In this document: piece after piece, positions 7,551-16,990 of the stretch
How the letters are laid out: each line of letters opens with the position of its first letter
Position numbering within the stretch: position 1 is the first letter of the stretch
Assembly (NCBI GenBank): GCA_013361935.1
Contig: JABFXC010000030.1
Coordinates: 1 to 47,970 of the forward strand
Direction of reading: 5' to 3'
Length of the DNA: 47,970 bases
From: Gemmatimonadaceae bacterium
GTDB taxonomy: Bacteria; Gemmatimonadota; Gemmatimonadetes; Gemmatimonadales; Gemmatimonadaceae
Translations under genes and position numbers: made by a program
Notes under the pieces: generated by a model
What the model was told of the DNA's origin: nothing
What the model saw: only the letters and a program-made list of their open reading frames with translations
Databases searched by the model: none

Positions 7551-8210
7551 ATGACCGGAACCGATCAGGCGCAGCTCAGGAAGTACTACGACTCCGAGTA
7601 CCACTACGGCGAGGACGTGGAGAAGCCGAACCTCGATCGGTTGCGGCGGTCGATGGGTCATCTCGGCGAGCTGCGTGGTCGGCGCTTCCTCGATCTCGGC
7701 TGCGGCGTGGGGTGGGCGACGCATATCGCATCCGAGGAGGGGGCGTCGTACAGCGTCGGGCTCGACTTCGCGGGGACGGCGCTGGTCCGGGCGCGGCGGC
7801 ACACGGCCACGGCGGGCTGGGTGCAGGGGGACGGGACCGCCCTTCCCTTCGCCGACGCCTGCTTCGACGACGTGTTCTCCTTCGGCTCGATGGAGCACTT
7901 CCCGGACGTGCAGCGGGGGTTCGCGGAGGCGGCTCGGGTCCTGCGCGCCGGCGGCACCCTTTTGACCGTGGTTCCGAACTGGTGGGTGCGCACCGACCAG
8001 CCGCAGGAGCTCCGGGCGAGCGAGCGGCGCTGGCGAACGATCGCGGCGAACGCGGGCTTCGACGTGGTGCGCGTGGCGTCGGATCATGGACCGGCGATCC
8101 TGAAGAACCGCCGGCCGCTGCGGGTGCTCATGCGGATCGTGTTGCACATCGTCTCGCGGATTCCCGGGCTGCGCTACCAGCACGTGCTCGTCCTGCGGAA
8201 GCGTGCCTAA
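7551..8210 (+). CDS. class I SAM-dependent methyltransferase
   Basis: A 219-residue soluble protein with the Rossmann-fold SAM motif FLDLGCGVGWATHIA (about residues 46-60), the acidic strand end GLDFAG, the loop GDGTALPFADACFD and the post-I motif FSFGSMEHFPD. This is a methyltransferase_11-type enzyme. The acceptor is not evident. Position among envelope glycosyltransferases suggests a sugar, lipid or quinone-like acceptor, which is inference. The ATG at 7551 gives the family-typical start; the longer frame upstream is low-complexity. It runs tail-to-tail with the flippase-like gene, their stop codons overlapping by three bases at 8207-8210. Confidence 0.9.
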   Translation: MTGTDQAQLRKYYDSEYHYGEDVEKPNLDRLRRSMGHLGELRGRRFLDLGCGVGWATHIASEEGASYSVGLDFAGTALVRARRHTATAGWVQGDGTALPFADACFDDVFSFGSMEHFPDVQRGFAEAARVLRAGGTLLTVVPNWWVRTDQPQELRASERRWRTIAANAGFDVVRVASDHGPAILKNRRPLRVLMRIVLHIVSRIPGLRYQHVLVLRKRA

Positions 8211-9196
8211 CGCTCAGCGTCCGCGGCAGCGGCGGGCGCCGGCCGCCCGGCGCCGAGGGCGAGGACGATCAGCGCGCCGACGATCTCGAGCGCGGTGAGC
8301 CAGAGCCGCGACGCGATCGCGAGAAAGAGCGCGCGGTCGGCGCCGACGAGGGGCGTGAGGCTCGCGACGAGGGCGCCTTCGCGGATCCCGATCCCTCCGG
8401 GCACGATGATGAACAGGATGCCGAGGACGTACGCGGCCACGTAGATCGCTCCGGCCTCGACCATCGGCGGCGCGGCGTCGCCGAGCACCGCGCGGCAGAA
8501 CAGCGCGAAGGCGACGCCGTAGCCGATCCACGACGCGGTCGTGAGCGCGAGGTACGCGGCCATCCGCGCCGGAGAGACGTGGGGCACCGCCTTCACGTCG
8601 CGGAACCGGCGTTCGATGACCCGGCGGAGGGGATGCAGCAGCCGCGGAACGACGACGACGGCGGCGGCCACGAGCACGAGGGCGAGCGTTAGGCGTGTTC
8701 CCAGCGAAGGGATCGGCAGCGAGAGGCGCGCGAAGGCTGGGGCGAGCGCGACCGGCGAGAGCGCGACGGCCAGCACCATCCCCGTTCCGAGTAGCGCGGC
8801 CTGCTGCCAGAGCACGGCCGCAGTGGCGGCGACGGGCGAGACGCCCTGCGCCGCGGACATCGCGGCGAGGCCGGCGAACTGCCAGACCGCGCCGGGGATG
8901 TATCGCGCGAGGTTCGAAAGAAAGAACACGCGCAGTGCCGCGCCCCGGCGCATCCGCGCATCCCACCAGCGAAGGCTGTGCGACCAGAGCAGCACGAGCC
9001 CTCCGAACGCGAGCGCCCAGACCAGCGACGCGAGCAGGATCGCCGGATAGCTGACGCGCCACTCGACGCGGCCAAGGTCGGCCCCATGGCGGACCGCGAA
9101 GCGCCAGATGAAGCCCACCGCGGCGACGACGAGGATGAGCTGCGCCACGCGTCGAGGGACGGTGGAGCGCGCGAGCTTCGCCGAGGTACGCGTCAT
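8207..9196 (-). CDS. flippase-like / lysylphosphatidylglycerol-synthase-type membrane protein
   Basis: A 329-residue integral membrane protein with about eight hydrophobic segments. The family marks NLARYIPGAVWQFAGLAAM (about 94-112) and VPGGIGIREGALVASL (about 268-283) match the LPG_synthase_TM / UPF0104 group (also annotated TIGR00374, flippase-like). The soluble aminoacyl-transfer domain of MprF is absent, so a role in lipid or polyprenyl-linked sugar movement is more likely than lysyl-PG synthesis. Such genes often lie beside glycosyltransferases, as here. The ATG at 9196 has a TATATT box 21 bases upstream, overlapping the promoter of the divergent GT4 gene. Confidence 0.8.
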   Translation of the reverse strand: MTRTSAKLARSTVPRRVAQLILVVAAVGFIWRFAVRHGADLGRVEWRVSYPAILLASLVWALAFGGLVLLWSHSLRWWDARMRRGAALRVFFLSNLARYIPGAVWQFAGLAAMSAAQGVSPVAATAAVLWQQAALLGTGMVLAVALSPVALAPAFARLSLPIPSLGTRLTLALVLVAAAVVVVPRLLHPLRRVIERRFRDVKAVPHVSPARMAAYLALTTASWIGYGVAFALFCRAVLGDAAPPMVEAGAIYVAAYVLGILFIIVPGGIGIREGALVASLTPLVGADRALFLAIASRLWLTALEIVGALIVLALGAGRPAPAAAADAER

Positions 9197-9216
9197 GGAT
9201 TCTGCATCGGGCCGTC

Positions 9217-9224
9217 AATATACT
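9217..9224. promoter_or_regulatory. overlapping divergent -10 boxes in a 35-nt gap
   Basis: The gap 9197-9231 separates two divergent genes. TATATT reads on the minus strand at 9222-9217 and TATACT on the plus strand at 9219-9224, sharing four bases. The plus -10 lies seven bases before the GTG of the GT4 gene, so its transcript would start at or next to the start codon. Both -35 regions match the consensus poorly (about 3 of 6). Confidence 0.5.
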
Positions 9225-9231
9225 TCCGCCC

Positions 9232-10422
9232 GTGCGCGTCCTCCACATCACGACGGCCTTTCCCCGCGAGGCGGGCGACGTCATCACCCCGTGGCTCGTC
9301 GAGCTTCTCAAGCGGCTCCGCGCCTCGGGGGTCGAGTGCGAGGTGCTGACGTCGGCGTACAAGGGATCGCCCGACCAGACCTTCGACGGGATTCCCGTCC
9401 ACCGCTTCCGCTACTTCGCGCGACGCTGGGAGAACCTGACGCACGAGGAGACCGCTCCCGACCGGATGCGGAAGTCGCTGCTCTACAAGCTGCTTCCCTT
9501 CTTCTTCGTGGGCGGGGGCGTGCTCGCGGCGTGGCGACTCGGGCGGCGCGAACGCTACGACGTTGTCCACGTCCACTGGCCACTTCCGCTCGCGGCGCTC
9601 GGCTGGGCGGCGTCCCGCGCGGCGCGGGCGCCGACCGTGACGCTGTTCTACGGCGTCGAGCTGCGCTGGGTCGCGAGCGGGATGCGCGCGCTGCGCGGCT
9701 TCCTGCGCTGGGCGATCCGGCGATCGGACGCCGTGGTCGCGATCTCGAGCTACACGGCGCGCGAGGTCGAGGCCCTGCAGCCCGGTCCCGTCGAGGTGAT
9801 CCCCTACACCTTCGAGCTCTCCGCGCCCGGCGTGCGTCGGCCGCGCAACGATGGCGCGTTCGAGATCCTCTTCGTCGGGCGGCTCGTCGAGCGGAAAGGT
9901 GTCGTGAATCTCGTGGACGCGCTGGCCGCGCTGCCGGACTCGTTGAACGCTCGCCTCGTCGTGATCGGCGACGGGCCGGAGACGGAGCGCATCAGGTCGC
10001 GCGCGGCGGAGCGCGGCGTCGCCGGTCGCGTCGAGCTGCGCGGGCGCCAACCCGACGAGGCGCTGCGCGAGGCGTACGCGTCGACCGACGTCTTCGTGCT
10101 CCCGGCGATCGTCGATTCGCGCGGCGACACCGAGGGGCTCGGCGTGGTGCTCCTGGAGGCGATGAACTTCGGGGTTCCGGTGATCGGGAGCGCCAGCGGC
10201 GGGATCGTCGACATCGTGCTCGATGAGGAGACGGGGCTGCTCGTCCCGCCGGGTGACGTCGCCGCGCTCGCCGCCGCCCTCGAGCGCCTGGCGCGCGACC
10301 CGTCGTTCGCCCGCCGGCTCGGCGAGAGCGGCCAGCGCTTCGTCGCCGAGAAGTTCTCCTGGGCGGCGATCGTCGAGCGGTGGATGGCGGTCTACTCGCG
10401 CGTCAGCGGCGCGCGCCGTTAG
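9232..10422 (+). CDS. GT4-family glycosyltransferase
   Basis: A 396-residue GT-B enzyme. The N-terminal domain begins MRVLHITTAFPREAGDVITPWL (acceptor side, GxxxP-type), and the C-terminal domain carries ILFVGRLVERKGVVNLVDAL, LVVIGDGPE and the catalytic/nucleotide motif DTEGLGVVLLEAMNFGVPVIGS. The E-x7-E pair sits around residues 301-309. GT4 enzymes move a sugar from a nucleotide donor with retention, commonly in LPS, capsule or exopolysaccharide assembly. The start is the GTG at 9232, the only start placing the conserved VLHITT at the N-terminus. It ends with CGT TAG G, the window's recurrent CGTTAGG motif, 12 bases from the converging GT2 gene. Donor and acceptor are unknown. Confidence 0.9.
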   Translation: MRVLHITTAFPREAGDVITPWLVELLKRLRASGVECEVLTSAYKGSPDQTFDGIPVHRFRYFARRWENLTHEETAPDRMRKSLLYKLLPFFFVGGGVLAAWRLGRRERYDVVHVHWPLPLAALGWAASRAARAPTVTLFYGVELRWVASGMRALRGFLRWAIRRSDAVVAISSYTAREVEALQPGPVEVIPYTFELSAPGVRRPRNDGAFEILFVGRLVERKGVVNLVDALAALPDSLNARLVVIGDGPETERIRSRAAERGVAGRVELRGRQPDEALREAYASTDVFVLPAIVDSRGDTEGLGVVLLEAMNFGVPVIGSASGGIVDIVLDEETGLLVPPGDVAALAAALERLARDPSFARRLGESGQRFVAEKFSWAAIVERWMAVYSRVSGARR

Positions 10423-10434
10423 GCGACGCGAGCC

Positions 10435-11436
10435 CTACTCGCCGAGTTCGCGCGCGTCGAGGCGGCGGCGCAGCTCGCGGACCTCGGCACGCTGCACGGC
10501 GATCATCTCGCCGACGAGCCCACCGACGAAGAAGATGCTGCCGAGGATGAGGCAGGTCTGGATCAGCGTCCACACCGCGCGAATGCCGATGCCGGCGATG
10601 AGCAGCGTCGCGAGCGCGGCGAGTCCGGCGAGCGTACCGAGCGCGAAGAGCGCCGCGCCGAGCATCCCGAAGAGCAGGAGCGGCTTTCGTCCGAAGCGCA
10701 GCTCGAACCACACCGAGAGCATGTCGAGCACCCCGACGGGGATGCGCGAGAGCCCGAACTTCGAGCGGCCGGCGTGGCGCGGGTAGAGCGGCACCGGGAT
10801 CTCGGTGACCGTGTAGCCCTGCGCCGCGGCGAGCACGATCATGTAGCGGTGCCAGTCGGGGCGGATCGGCAGGTCGTCCATGATCTCGCGCCGGTAGGCC
10901 TTCACCGAATTGAGATCGCGGACGGGCACGTGGAAGAGGGCGCGGCTCAGACGGTTGTAGATGCCGGAGACGAACGCCTTCTCGTACTTCCCTTCCTTGT
11001 AGCCGGTGACCATGTCCGCGTCGCCGGCGATGATCGGGGCGGCGAGGCGCGGGATGTCCGCGGGCTTGAACTGCAGGTCGGCGGGATAGAAGACGAGCAC
11101 GCGGCCGCGCGAGGCGAGATAGCCAGTGCGCAACGCGTCGGCGATGCCATGACGCACGCGATGCCGCTCGACGCGCAGGAAGTCGTAGCGCTCCTGCAGC
11201 CGCGCGAGCACGGCTGCGCTGTCGTCCTCGGAGCCGTCGTCGATGACGATGACCTCGTAGCTCACCGGCGAGCCGGCGAACGCCGCGGCCGCCTGCTCCA
11301 TGAAGAGCGGGAGGTTCTCGGCTTCGTCCTTCGCCGGAACGAGAACGCTGACGTCGACGTCCCGCCCGGCCGCGCCTGACGTCATCGCCTTGCTGCCCTC
11401 GGCGGCGGGCGATCGCGTGAGCTGGGCTCCGCTCAC
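10435..11436 (-). CDS. GT2 glycosyltransferase with C-terminal membrane helices
   Basis: A 333-residue polyprenyl-phosphate-sugar-synthase-like enzyme (ArnC/DPM/GtrB type). The N-terminal catalytic domain shows VLVPAKDEAENLPLF, EVIVIDDGSEDDS and VFYPADLQFKP; two hydrophobic hairpins follow at about 245-310 (LLLFGMLGAALFALGTLAGL, then LIQTCLILGSIFFVGGLVGE). It probably charges undecaprenyl phosphate with a sugar for envelope glycosylation. The GTG at 11436 overlaps the rpoN stop (GTGA), making it the last gene of the ten-gene kdsB-to-GT2 operon. Met18 is an alternative start. Second enzyme of its class in the window, with a different architecture from the one at 4278. Confidence 0.88.
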   Translation of the reverse strand: MSGAQLTRSPAAEGSKAMTSGAAGRDVDVSVLVPAKDEAENLPLFMEQAAAAFAGSPVSYEVIVIDDGSEDDSAAVLARLQERYDFLRVERHRVRHGIADALRTGYLASRGRVLVFYPADLQFKPADIPRLAAPIIAGDADMVTGYKEGKYEKAFVSGIYNRLSRALFHVPVRDLNSVKAYRREIMDDLPIRPDWHRYMIVLAAAQGYTVTEIPVPLYPRHAGRSKFGLSRIPVGVLDMLSVWFELRFGRKPLLLFGMLGAALFALGTLAGLAALATLLIAGIGIRAVWTLIQTCLILGSIFFVGGLVGEMIAVQRAEVRELRRRLDARELGE

Positions 11437-12896
11437 ACGCGCTTGCGCATCCGCGCCGAGAGGACGCCGAGCTGATCGCGGTACTTCGCGACCGTGCGCC
11501 GCGCGATCTGCACGCCGCTCTCCTTCAGGATGTTGACGATCGCCTGATCGGTGAGCGGGTGCTTGGGATCTTCCTCGGCGACGAGCTTCTCGATCTGCGC
11601 CTTGATGCCGCGCGCGGAGACGTCCTCGCCGTCCGTGGTGGAGAGACCGGACGAGAAGAAGAACTTGAGCGGGAGCACGCCCCGCGGCGTCTGGACGAAC
11701 TTCTCGTTCGTCACCCGGCTCACCGTCGACTCGTGCATGTTGATGACCTCGGCCACCTCGCGGAGGGTCAGCGGCTTGAGGTACTGCACGCCCTTCTCGA
11801 AGAACTCGCGCTGCCGCTCGACGATGTAGTTCATGACCTTGAGCATCGTCTGCCGCCGTTGCTCGATTGCCTGGATCATCCAGTTGGCCGAGTTGAGCTT
11901 GTTCGAGATGAACTCCTTGTTCTCGCCGTCGAACTTCTTCTTGTCGCGGGCGATCTCCTGATAGGCGCGGCTCAGCTTGAGCCGCGGGAAGTTCACGTCG
12001 TTGAGGAAGACGTGATACTTCCCGTCGATCTTCTCGACGATCAGATCGGGGATGATGTAGTTGTCGCTGCGGTCGCTGTAGACGAGCCCCGGCTTGGGGT
12101 CGAGCTTCGCGATCTCGTCGGCGGCGCGCTGGACGTCGGAGGGGCTGATCCCGAACCGCTTGGAGATCTCGCTCCAGCGGTGGTTGATGAGCTCATCGTA
12201 GCAATCGCGCACGAGGCGGAAGGGCACCGACTGCTCGAGGCCCGCCTCGCGGAGCTGGAGCATCAGGCACTCGCGCAGGTCGCGCGCGCCCACGCCCGGC
12301 GGGTCGAGGCTCTGGATGACGCCGAGCATCTCCTCCGCTTCCGCCATCGTGTAGAGCGGGAGCTCGTCGTCGTCGCGCCCTGCCTCTTCGGCCATCTTCT
12401 CGATGGCTTCGTTGACGCCGGAGAGGATCTCCTCGAGGGGACAGGCGAGGTAGCCGTCGTCCTGGATGTTGCCGATGAACTCATCGGCGAGGGCGCTCTG
12501 GCGCGGGCTCAGCTCGAGGAGCGAGACCTGGTCGCGGAGATGATCGCCGAGGTCGCGCGAATCGACGGTGACGGGCTCGTAGTACTCGCGCTCCTCGTGC
12601 TCCTCGCGCCGGCCGGCAGTATCGAAGCCGTCGAGGAGGATCTCCTCCCAGTCGATCTCCTCCTTGTCCTTCTTCTCCGCCTCGGCGGGCGTCTCCTCCG
12701 CGGGGGCCTCTTCGTTCTCCTCCTCGTCCTCCTCCGGCTCGACCATCTCGAGGAATGGATTGTTGAGGAGCTCCTGCTTGAGGTGCTGCTGCAGGTCGAG
12801 GAGGGGCATGTAGAGCAGATCCATCGCCTGATACAGGCGTGGATTGATCTTCAGCTCCTGCTTGAGCTGCGTGTGCTGGGAGAGCCCTGGCCTCAT
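11433..12896 (-). CDS. rpoN: RNA polymerase sigma-54 factor
   Basis: A 487-residue sigma-54. Region I at the N-terminus ([21 protein letters not shown]) binds enhancer-activated ATPases. Region II is strongly acidic (about 53-85), then comes the core-binding domain, and the DNA-binding part ends with the RpoN box [10 protein letters not shown] at about 465-474, where the consensus has E at the last position. Its HTH ([23 protein letters not shown]) is typical. The gene overlaps lptB by four bases and GT2 by four bases. The lptB-rpoN order is shared with Proteobacteria, where hpf, ptsN and npr follow; here they are absent. No sigma-54 activator gene is visible in the window. Confidence 0.98.
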   Translation of the reverse strand: MRPGLSQHTQLKQELKINPRLYQAMDLLYMPLLDLQQHLKQELLNNPFLEMVEPEEDEEENEEAPAEETPAEAEKKDKEEIDWEEILLDGFDTAGRREEHEEREYYEPVTVDSRDLGDHLRDQVSLLELSPRQSALADEFIGNIQDDGYLACPLEEILSGVNEAIEKMAEEAGRDDDELPLYTMAEAEEMLGVIQSLDPPGVGARDLRECLMLQLREAGLEQSVPFRLVRDCYDELINHRWSEISKRFGISPSDVQRAADEIAKLDPKPGLVYSDRSDNYIIPDLIVEKIDGKYHVFLNDVNFPRLKLSRAYQEIARDKKKFDGENKEFISNKLNSANWMIQAIEQRRQTMLKVMNYIVERQREFFEKGVQYLKPLTLREVAEVINMHESTVSRVTNEKFVQTPRGVLPLKFFFSSGLSTTDGEDVSARGIKAQIEKLVAEEDPKHPLTDQAIVNILKESGVQIARRTVAKYRDQLGVLSARMRKRV

Positions 12897-14134
12897 GCCG
12901 CACCTCCCGATCCGGACGCCGACGCCGGCGGATTGCCGTGGCCGGAGAAGCGGGCCCGCAGGCGCGCCGAGAGGGTGGGCCCGAGGTAGATGTCGGCGAC
13001 GGTATCGTCGAACACCAGCTCGCGGACGGTGCCGGACACCTTCACCTGGCCGTCGAACATGATGTACGCGCGATCGACGATGTCGAGGGTCTGCTCGACG
13101 TTGTGATCGGAGATGAGCACGCCGATGCCGCGGTGGCGAAGCCCCGCGACGATGGTCTGGATGTCGTTGACGGCGATCGGATCGACGCCGGCGAAGGGCT
13201 CGTCGAGCATCATGAACTTTGGCTGCGTCACGAGGGCGCGCGTGATCTCGAGTCGGCGCCGCTCGCCGCCCGACAGCGCGTAGGCCTTGCTGTGGCGAAG
13301 TCGCTTGATATTCAGCTCGTCGAGAAGGGACTCGAGCCGTTCCTTGCGTTCTTCAGCGGAAAGCGGCAGGGTCTCGAGGATGGACAGGATGTTGTCCTCG
13401 ACCGAAAGTTTGCGGAAGATCGAGGGCTCCTGGGAGAGGTATCCGACGCCGCGACGAGCGCGCCGGAACATCGGCATATCGGTGATGTCCTCGCCGTCGA
13501 GCAGGATTCTCCCGCTCATCGGCTGGATGAGCCCCACGATCATGTAGAAGGTCGTCGTCTTCCCTGCCCCATTGGGGCCCAGAAGCCCGACGATCTCCCC
13601 CTGTTGCAATCGCAGGGCCACGTCGTTCACCACGCGGCGCCGTCTATACATCTTGACGAGTCCCTCGGCCTCGAGGACACTGACCTTGGCCGGGCTGGTG
13701 ACCGCGGCCACACGCGCGGGGGTCGGGTGCTCGCCGGTGGCCTTGAGGACCTGCGCGAGCGCGTGGCGCTGCGGCTGGATCTCGGCCCAGAGCGACTCCA
13801 CGATGCGGATCGGCTCCTCGGGGCTCGTGAACCCCGCGGCGGGGAGCATCACCACCCCGTCGCTCGCCAGGCGCGGAAGCACCGAGTGCACGAGGTACTC
13901 GCGGACCTCGTCGAGCGAGAGACGTCCCGCCTCGCGGTCGGCGTCGCGCCCCTCCGCGCGGATCGCGGCGAGGTAGTCGTCGCGATAGCAGATGGCGAGC
14001 CGATCGAGCGTCGTCGTCCCGTCGTCACGCGCGGTGTCGAGCACCGCGTGAAGGGCGAGCGCCATGGACCGTTCGGCGCCGGAATACTGGTCGAGGAGGG
14101 CGCGGATGCGCGCCGGAAGCATCGGGTCGGTCAT
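12893..14134 (-). CDS. lptB: LptB-type LPS export ABC ATPase with an extra N-terminal domain
   Basis: 413 residues, against about 240 for ordinary LptB. Residues from about 150 on are LptB: Walker [10 protein letters not shown] (186-194), Q-loop Gln235, signature LSGGERRR (287-294), Walker B FMMLDEP (307-313), switch His344, and the C-terminal helix that couples to LptF/G. LptB powers LPS extraction from the inner membrane. Residues 1-135 form an unrecognised, mainly helical domain (for example [29 protein letters not shown]), joined by a short Pro/Ala linker. It is one uninterrupted frame, and the ATG at 14134 overlaps the lptA stop (ATGA). A GTG at residue 142 could start a normal-length LptB inside it. 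lptF and lptG are not in this window. Confidence 0.93.
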   Translation of the reverse strand: MTDPMLPARIRALLDQYSGAERSMALALHAVLDTARDDGTTTLDRLAICYRDDYLAAIRAEGRDADREAGRLSLDEVREYLVHSVLPRLASDGVVMLPAAGFTSPEEPIRIVESLWAEIQPQRHALAQVLKATGEHPTPARVAAVTSPAKVSVLEAEGLVKMYRRRRVVNDVALRLQQGEIVGLLGPNGAGKTTTFYMIVGLIQPMSGRILLDGEDITDMPMFRRARRGVGYLSQEPSIFRKLSVEDNILSILETLPLSAEERKERLESLLDELNIKRLRHSKAYALSGGERRRLEITRALVTQPKFMMLDEPFAGVDPIAVNDIQTIVAGLRHRGIGVLISDHNVEQTLDIVDRAYIMFDGQVKVSGTVRELVFDDTVADIYLGPTLSARLRARFSGHGNPPASASGSGGAA

Positions 14135-15480
14135 GGTTTCCTCGCGCTGGCCGCGGTGCTGTCGCTCGCGCCGGCGCCGCCGCGCTTCTTGTCGACGTTC
14201 GGCTCGAGATAGACCCCCGCCGCCTGCTCGTTGACGGTCACTCGCTGCACCTGCCGGCTCTGGAAGGCCACGGTGATTCCCTTGCCCCGGACGTAGTTGA
14301 TCGCCGGCCTGTCGATCGGCGCACCCGAGACGGCGACCTGGTAGAAGGATCGCGCGTTCCCGTGGGCGATGAGCCGCGTGAGCGCCGGCTGCGACGAGGT
14401 GTCGGCCGCGCTCCCGGTGGAGTCGAAGCTCGCGATGATCGTGTCGCCGCGCAGCCAGTCGCGCTCCTTCGAGCGGATCTTCGTCGAGTCGGGATCGCTC
14501 TGCGCCCACGCGTTGCGGATCGCGAAGACCTGCCGGATGCGCTGACCCGGAAGCCGCACGTCGAGCGAGTCGGCGGTGATGAGCTGTGTCGGCGAGACCG
14601 CGCGGGCGCCGTTGGGCCCCCACGCGAACGCCTGCTCAAGCTTGTTCTCGTGGACCCGCAGATCGATGGTGTCCGCGCGGAGATCCATGTCCTGACTCAC
14701 CGCCCGCGCGTTGCCGAGGGCCTCGACGCGCTCGAGCTGCCGCTGGCGGGAGAAGATGTCGATCGTCGTTCCGGTGAGCGTGAAGGGCCGGTCGGCCTTT
14801 CCCTCGATCACCGGGCCGCGCATCAGCCGCGCGATCTCGTGACCGCTGTCCATGAACGCGGAGTCTCCGGTCGCGTGCAGGTCGGGGCGGGTGATGTCCA
14901 CCTGGCCGCCGGCGTAGACGAGGCTGTCCGCATCCATCGTCACGCGGTCGGCGCGCAGGTCCACGGGTGGCTGCTTCTTGCCCGTCGAGTCGACCTGAAT
15001 GAGCGTGATCAGCGGGCGACCGGTCGCGACGAGACGCGTCTGCGGGCGGACGTTCGGGATCGCGCGGTAGTACTCGGCCCGTGGCCCGTGCAGCACCGTG
15101 CCGCTCGGCAGCGTGGCGACGACGTCGCCCTCGGCGAGCAGGCGCTCCTCGTTCTTCCAGTACGTCATGCGCCGCGAATCGACTTTCACCCGCGGCTCCG
15201 TGTAGTGGACGTTGCCGATGAGATAAAGGATGTCGAGATCGCCGTAAAATTCGGCGCTGTCGGCGCGCAGCCTGTTGTTCTGGCCGACGCAGGAGTAGGT
15301 CACCCCGCCGCCCTGGAAGGCGTTGTACTTCCCGCTCGGCAGCTTGTTGAGCGACGAGCGAGCATCGGACGCCTCGAACTGCAGCACGCAGCTGCTCTGC
15401 TGCGCGGCGCCCGCCTGGGCGGCGAGCGGCAGCGGGGCGAGGAGCGCCGCCGCGAGGACGAAGCGCGCGCGAGGCATCAT
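14131..15480 (-). CDS. lptA: OstA/LptA-like periplasmic LPS transport protein
   Basis: 449 residues with a signal peptide ([19 protein letters not shown], cleavage near residue 23-26). The mature part has LptA/OstA-type beta-jellyroll repeats such as [26 protein letters not shown] and [18 protein letters not shown]. It would bridge LPS between LptC and LptD in the periplasm. Classic LptA is only about 185 residues, so this form is more than twice as long, with several OstA-like units; it might be closer to an LptD N-terminal region, but no beta-barrel-type C-terminus is evident. The ATG at 15480 overlaps the lptC stop. The end overlaps lptB. Position in the lptC-lptA-lptB row makes LptA the best name. 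Confidence 0.8.
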   Translation of the reverse strand: MMPRARFVLAAALLAPLPLAAQAGAAQQSSCVLQFEASDARSSLNKLPSGKYNAFQGGGVTYSCVGQNNRLRADSAEFYGDLDILYLIGNVHYTEPRVKVDSRRMTYWKNEERLLAEGDVVATLPSGTVLHGPRAEYYRAIPNVRPQTRLVATGRPLITLIQVDSTGKKQPPVDLRADRVTMDADSLVYAGGQVDITRPDLHATGDSAFMDSGHEIARLMRGPVIEGKADRPFTLTGTTIDIFSRQRQLERVEALGNARAVSQDMDLRADTIDLRVHENKLEQAFAWGPNGARAVSPTQLITADSLDVRLPGQRIRQVFAIRNAWAQSDPDSTKIRSKERDWLRGDTIIASFDSTGSAADTSSQPALTRLIAHGNARSFYQVAVSGAPIDRPAINYVRGKGITVAFQSRQVQRVTVNEQAAGVYLEPNVDKKRGGAGASDSTAASARKP

Positions 15481-16028
15481 TGCCCCGGAATCCTCACCGC
15501 TCCGCCGACGCCGCTGGTCGTCTTCAGGATCCGGATGTTGTTCATGTTCGGATCGGAGACGAAGCCGACGCCGGCGACGCTCTGCCCCTGTCCGGTGAGC
15601 TGGAAGGCGCTGTCGCTGGAGATCTCGTTGCGCACCTGGTCGTACTTGAGCTGCGGCGTGGTGAGGCGGCGACCGTCGGTCGAGACGACCACGACGTCGC
15701 CGCGGGCCTCCATGTTCCCCTGCGTGCGGTAGGTGCCTTCCTTCGACGTCAGCACCGCGCTCTTCGCGCCCTCGGTGGTGAAGAAGTTCGTCTTCACGAC
15801 GCGCATCTCGATCCGCGTGTTGTCGTCGAAGAAGAACGCCGTATCGCCGAAGAGCTCCGCGCGCATCAGCCCCTGATCGGTCAGGATCGCGCGGGCGCCG
15901 AACATCACCTGGTCGGCGCTGTCGGCCAGCGCCGAGGTGCGCACGGCGGCCGGCTCCTTGTCCCCACCGCACGCGGCGAGCGCCACCAGCGCGGACACGC
16001 ATGCGAGGAAGACGCCGCGCGCCCTCAT
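15477..16028 (-). CDS. lptC: LptC-family lipoprotein, LPS transport
   Basis: 183 residues. A lipobox ends at Cys20 (VALAAC), so this copy is probably a lipoprotein, whereas E. coli LptC has a membrane helix. The body contains OstA-like strands (MRAELFGDTAFFFDDNTRIEMR, in part; TYRTQGNMEARGDVVVV). LptC accepts LPS from LptB2FG and passes it to LptA. The ATG at 16028 overlaps the kdsD stop and the TGA overlaps the lptA start. The order kdsD-(kdsC)-lptC-lptA-lptB is the familiar LPS cluster. Confidence 0.9.
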   Translation of the reverse strand: MRARGVFLACVSALVALAACGGDKEPAAVRTSALADSADQVMFGARAILTDQGLMRAELFGDTAFFFDDNTRIEMRVVKTNFFTTEGAKSAVLTSKEGTYRTQGNMEARGDVVVVSTDGRRLTTPQLKYDQVRNEISSDSAFQLTGQGQSVAGVGFVSDPNMNNIRILKTTSGVGGAVRIPGQ

Positions 16029-16990
16029 GCGACCCTCGCGCGCATCAGGTCGTGCAGGTGCGCGACTCCGACCACATGCTGCTCTTCGTCGACGACGGGC
16101 ATCGCGATGATTCCGTGGGTTTCCATGCGGTAGACGACGGCGCTCGCGAGCTCGTCGCTGCGCGCCACCTTCGGGGTGCGGGTCATGACGTCGGCGACGC
16201 GGACGGCGAACACCCTTTCCTCGCGCTCCATGAGCCGCGTCAGGTCGCCGGTGGTCACGACGCCGAGGATGCAGCGATTCCCGTCGGCGACGATGGCGAT
16301 GCCGCGCCGCTCGGCGAGGAGGACAATCGCCTCGCGCATCGTATCGGTCTCGCGCAGCAGCGGCAGGCCCTCGGTGACCATCAGGTCGCTGATCGGCGTG
16401 AGCAGCTTGCGGCCGAGCGAGCCGCCGGGATGCAGCCGAGCGAAGTCCTCGCGGCGGAACCCCTTCTCCTCGAGCAGCGCGACGGCGAGCGCGTCGCCGA
16501 CCGCGAGCGCGGCGGTGGTGCTCGTCGTCGGCGCGAGGTCATGGGGGCAGGCTTCCTCGCGCACCCATGCATCGAGCGACACGTCGCAGGCTCGCGCGAG
16601 CGTCGACTGGTCGTTCCCCGTGATCGCGATCGTCTGCACCCCGAACCGCTCGAGGTGCTCGACGAGCGGCAGGAGCTCATCCGATTCGCCGCTCTTCGAG
16701 ATCAGGATCGCGACGTCGTCCGCTCCGACGATGCCGAGATCGCCGTGGACGCTCTCCACCGGATGCATGAACGTCGCGGGGGTGCCGGTCGAGGTGAGCG
16801 TCGCGGCAATCTTCCGTGCGATGAGCCCGGACTTGCCGACGCCGGTGACGATCACGCGCCCGCGGGAGCGCGCGATGGTCTCGACCGCGCGCACGAAGGA
16901 CTGGCCGATGCGCTGCTCGATCTCGGCGAGCGCCTCACGCTCCATCCGGATGACGCGGCGCCCGCGCTCGGCGATGTCCGTGCGGCTCAC
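16025..16990 (-). CDS. kdsD: arabinose-5-phosphate isomerase (KdsD/KpsF)
   Basis: 321 residues. The enzyme makes D-arabinose 5-phosphate from ribulose 5-phosphate, the first committed step to Kdo. An N-terminal SIS domain (VIVTGVGKSGLIARKIAATL at about 46-65; ILISKSGESDELL) is followed by HDLAPTTSTTAALAVGDALA, typical of KdsD. Two CBS motifs fill the C-terminal third (LMVTEGLPLL..., and VADVMTRTPKVARSDELASA in part). All of the usual parts are present. It overlaps kdsC upstream by four bases and lptC downstream by four. Confidence 0.97.
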   Translation of the reverse strand: MSRTDIAERGRRVIRMEREALAEIEQRIGQSFVRAVETIARSRGRVIVTGVGKSGLIARKIAATLTSTGTPATFMHPVESVHGDLGIVGADDVAILISKSGESDELLPLVEHLERFGVQTIAITGNDQSTLARACDVSLDAWVREEACPHDLAPTTSTTAALAVGDALAVALLEEKGFRREDFARLHPGGSLGRKLLTPISDLMVTEGLPLLRETDTMREAIVLLAERRGIAIVADGNRCILGVVTTGDLTRLMEREERVFAVRVADVMTRTPKVARSDELASAVVYRMETHGIIAMPVVDEEQHVVGVAHLHDLMRARVA

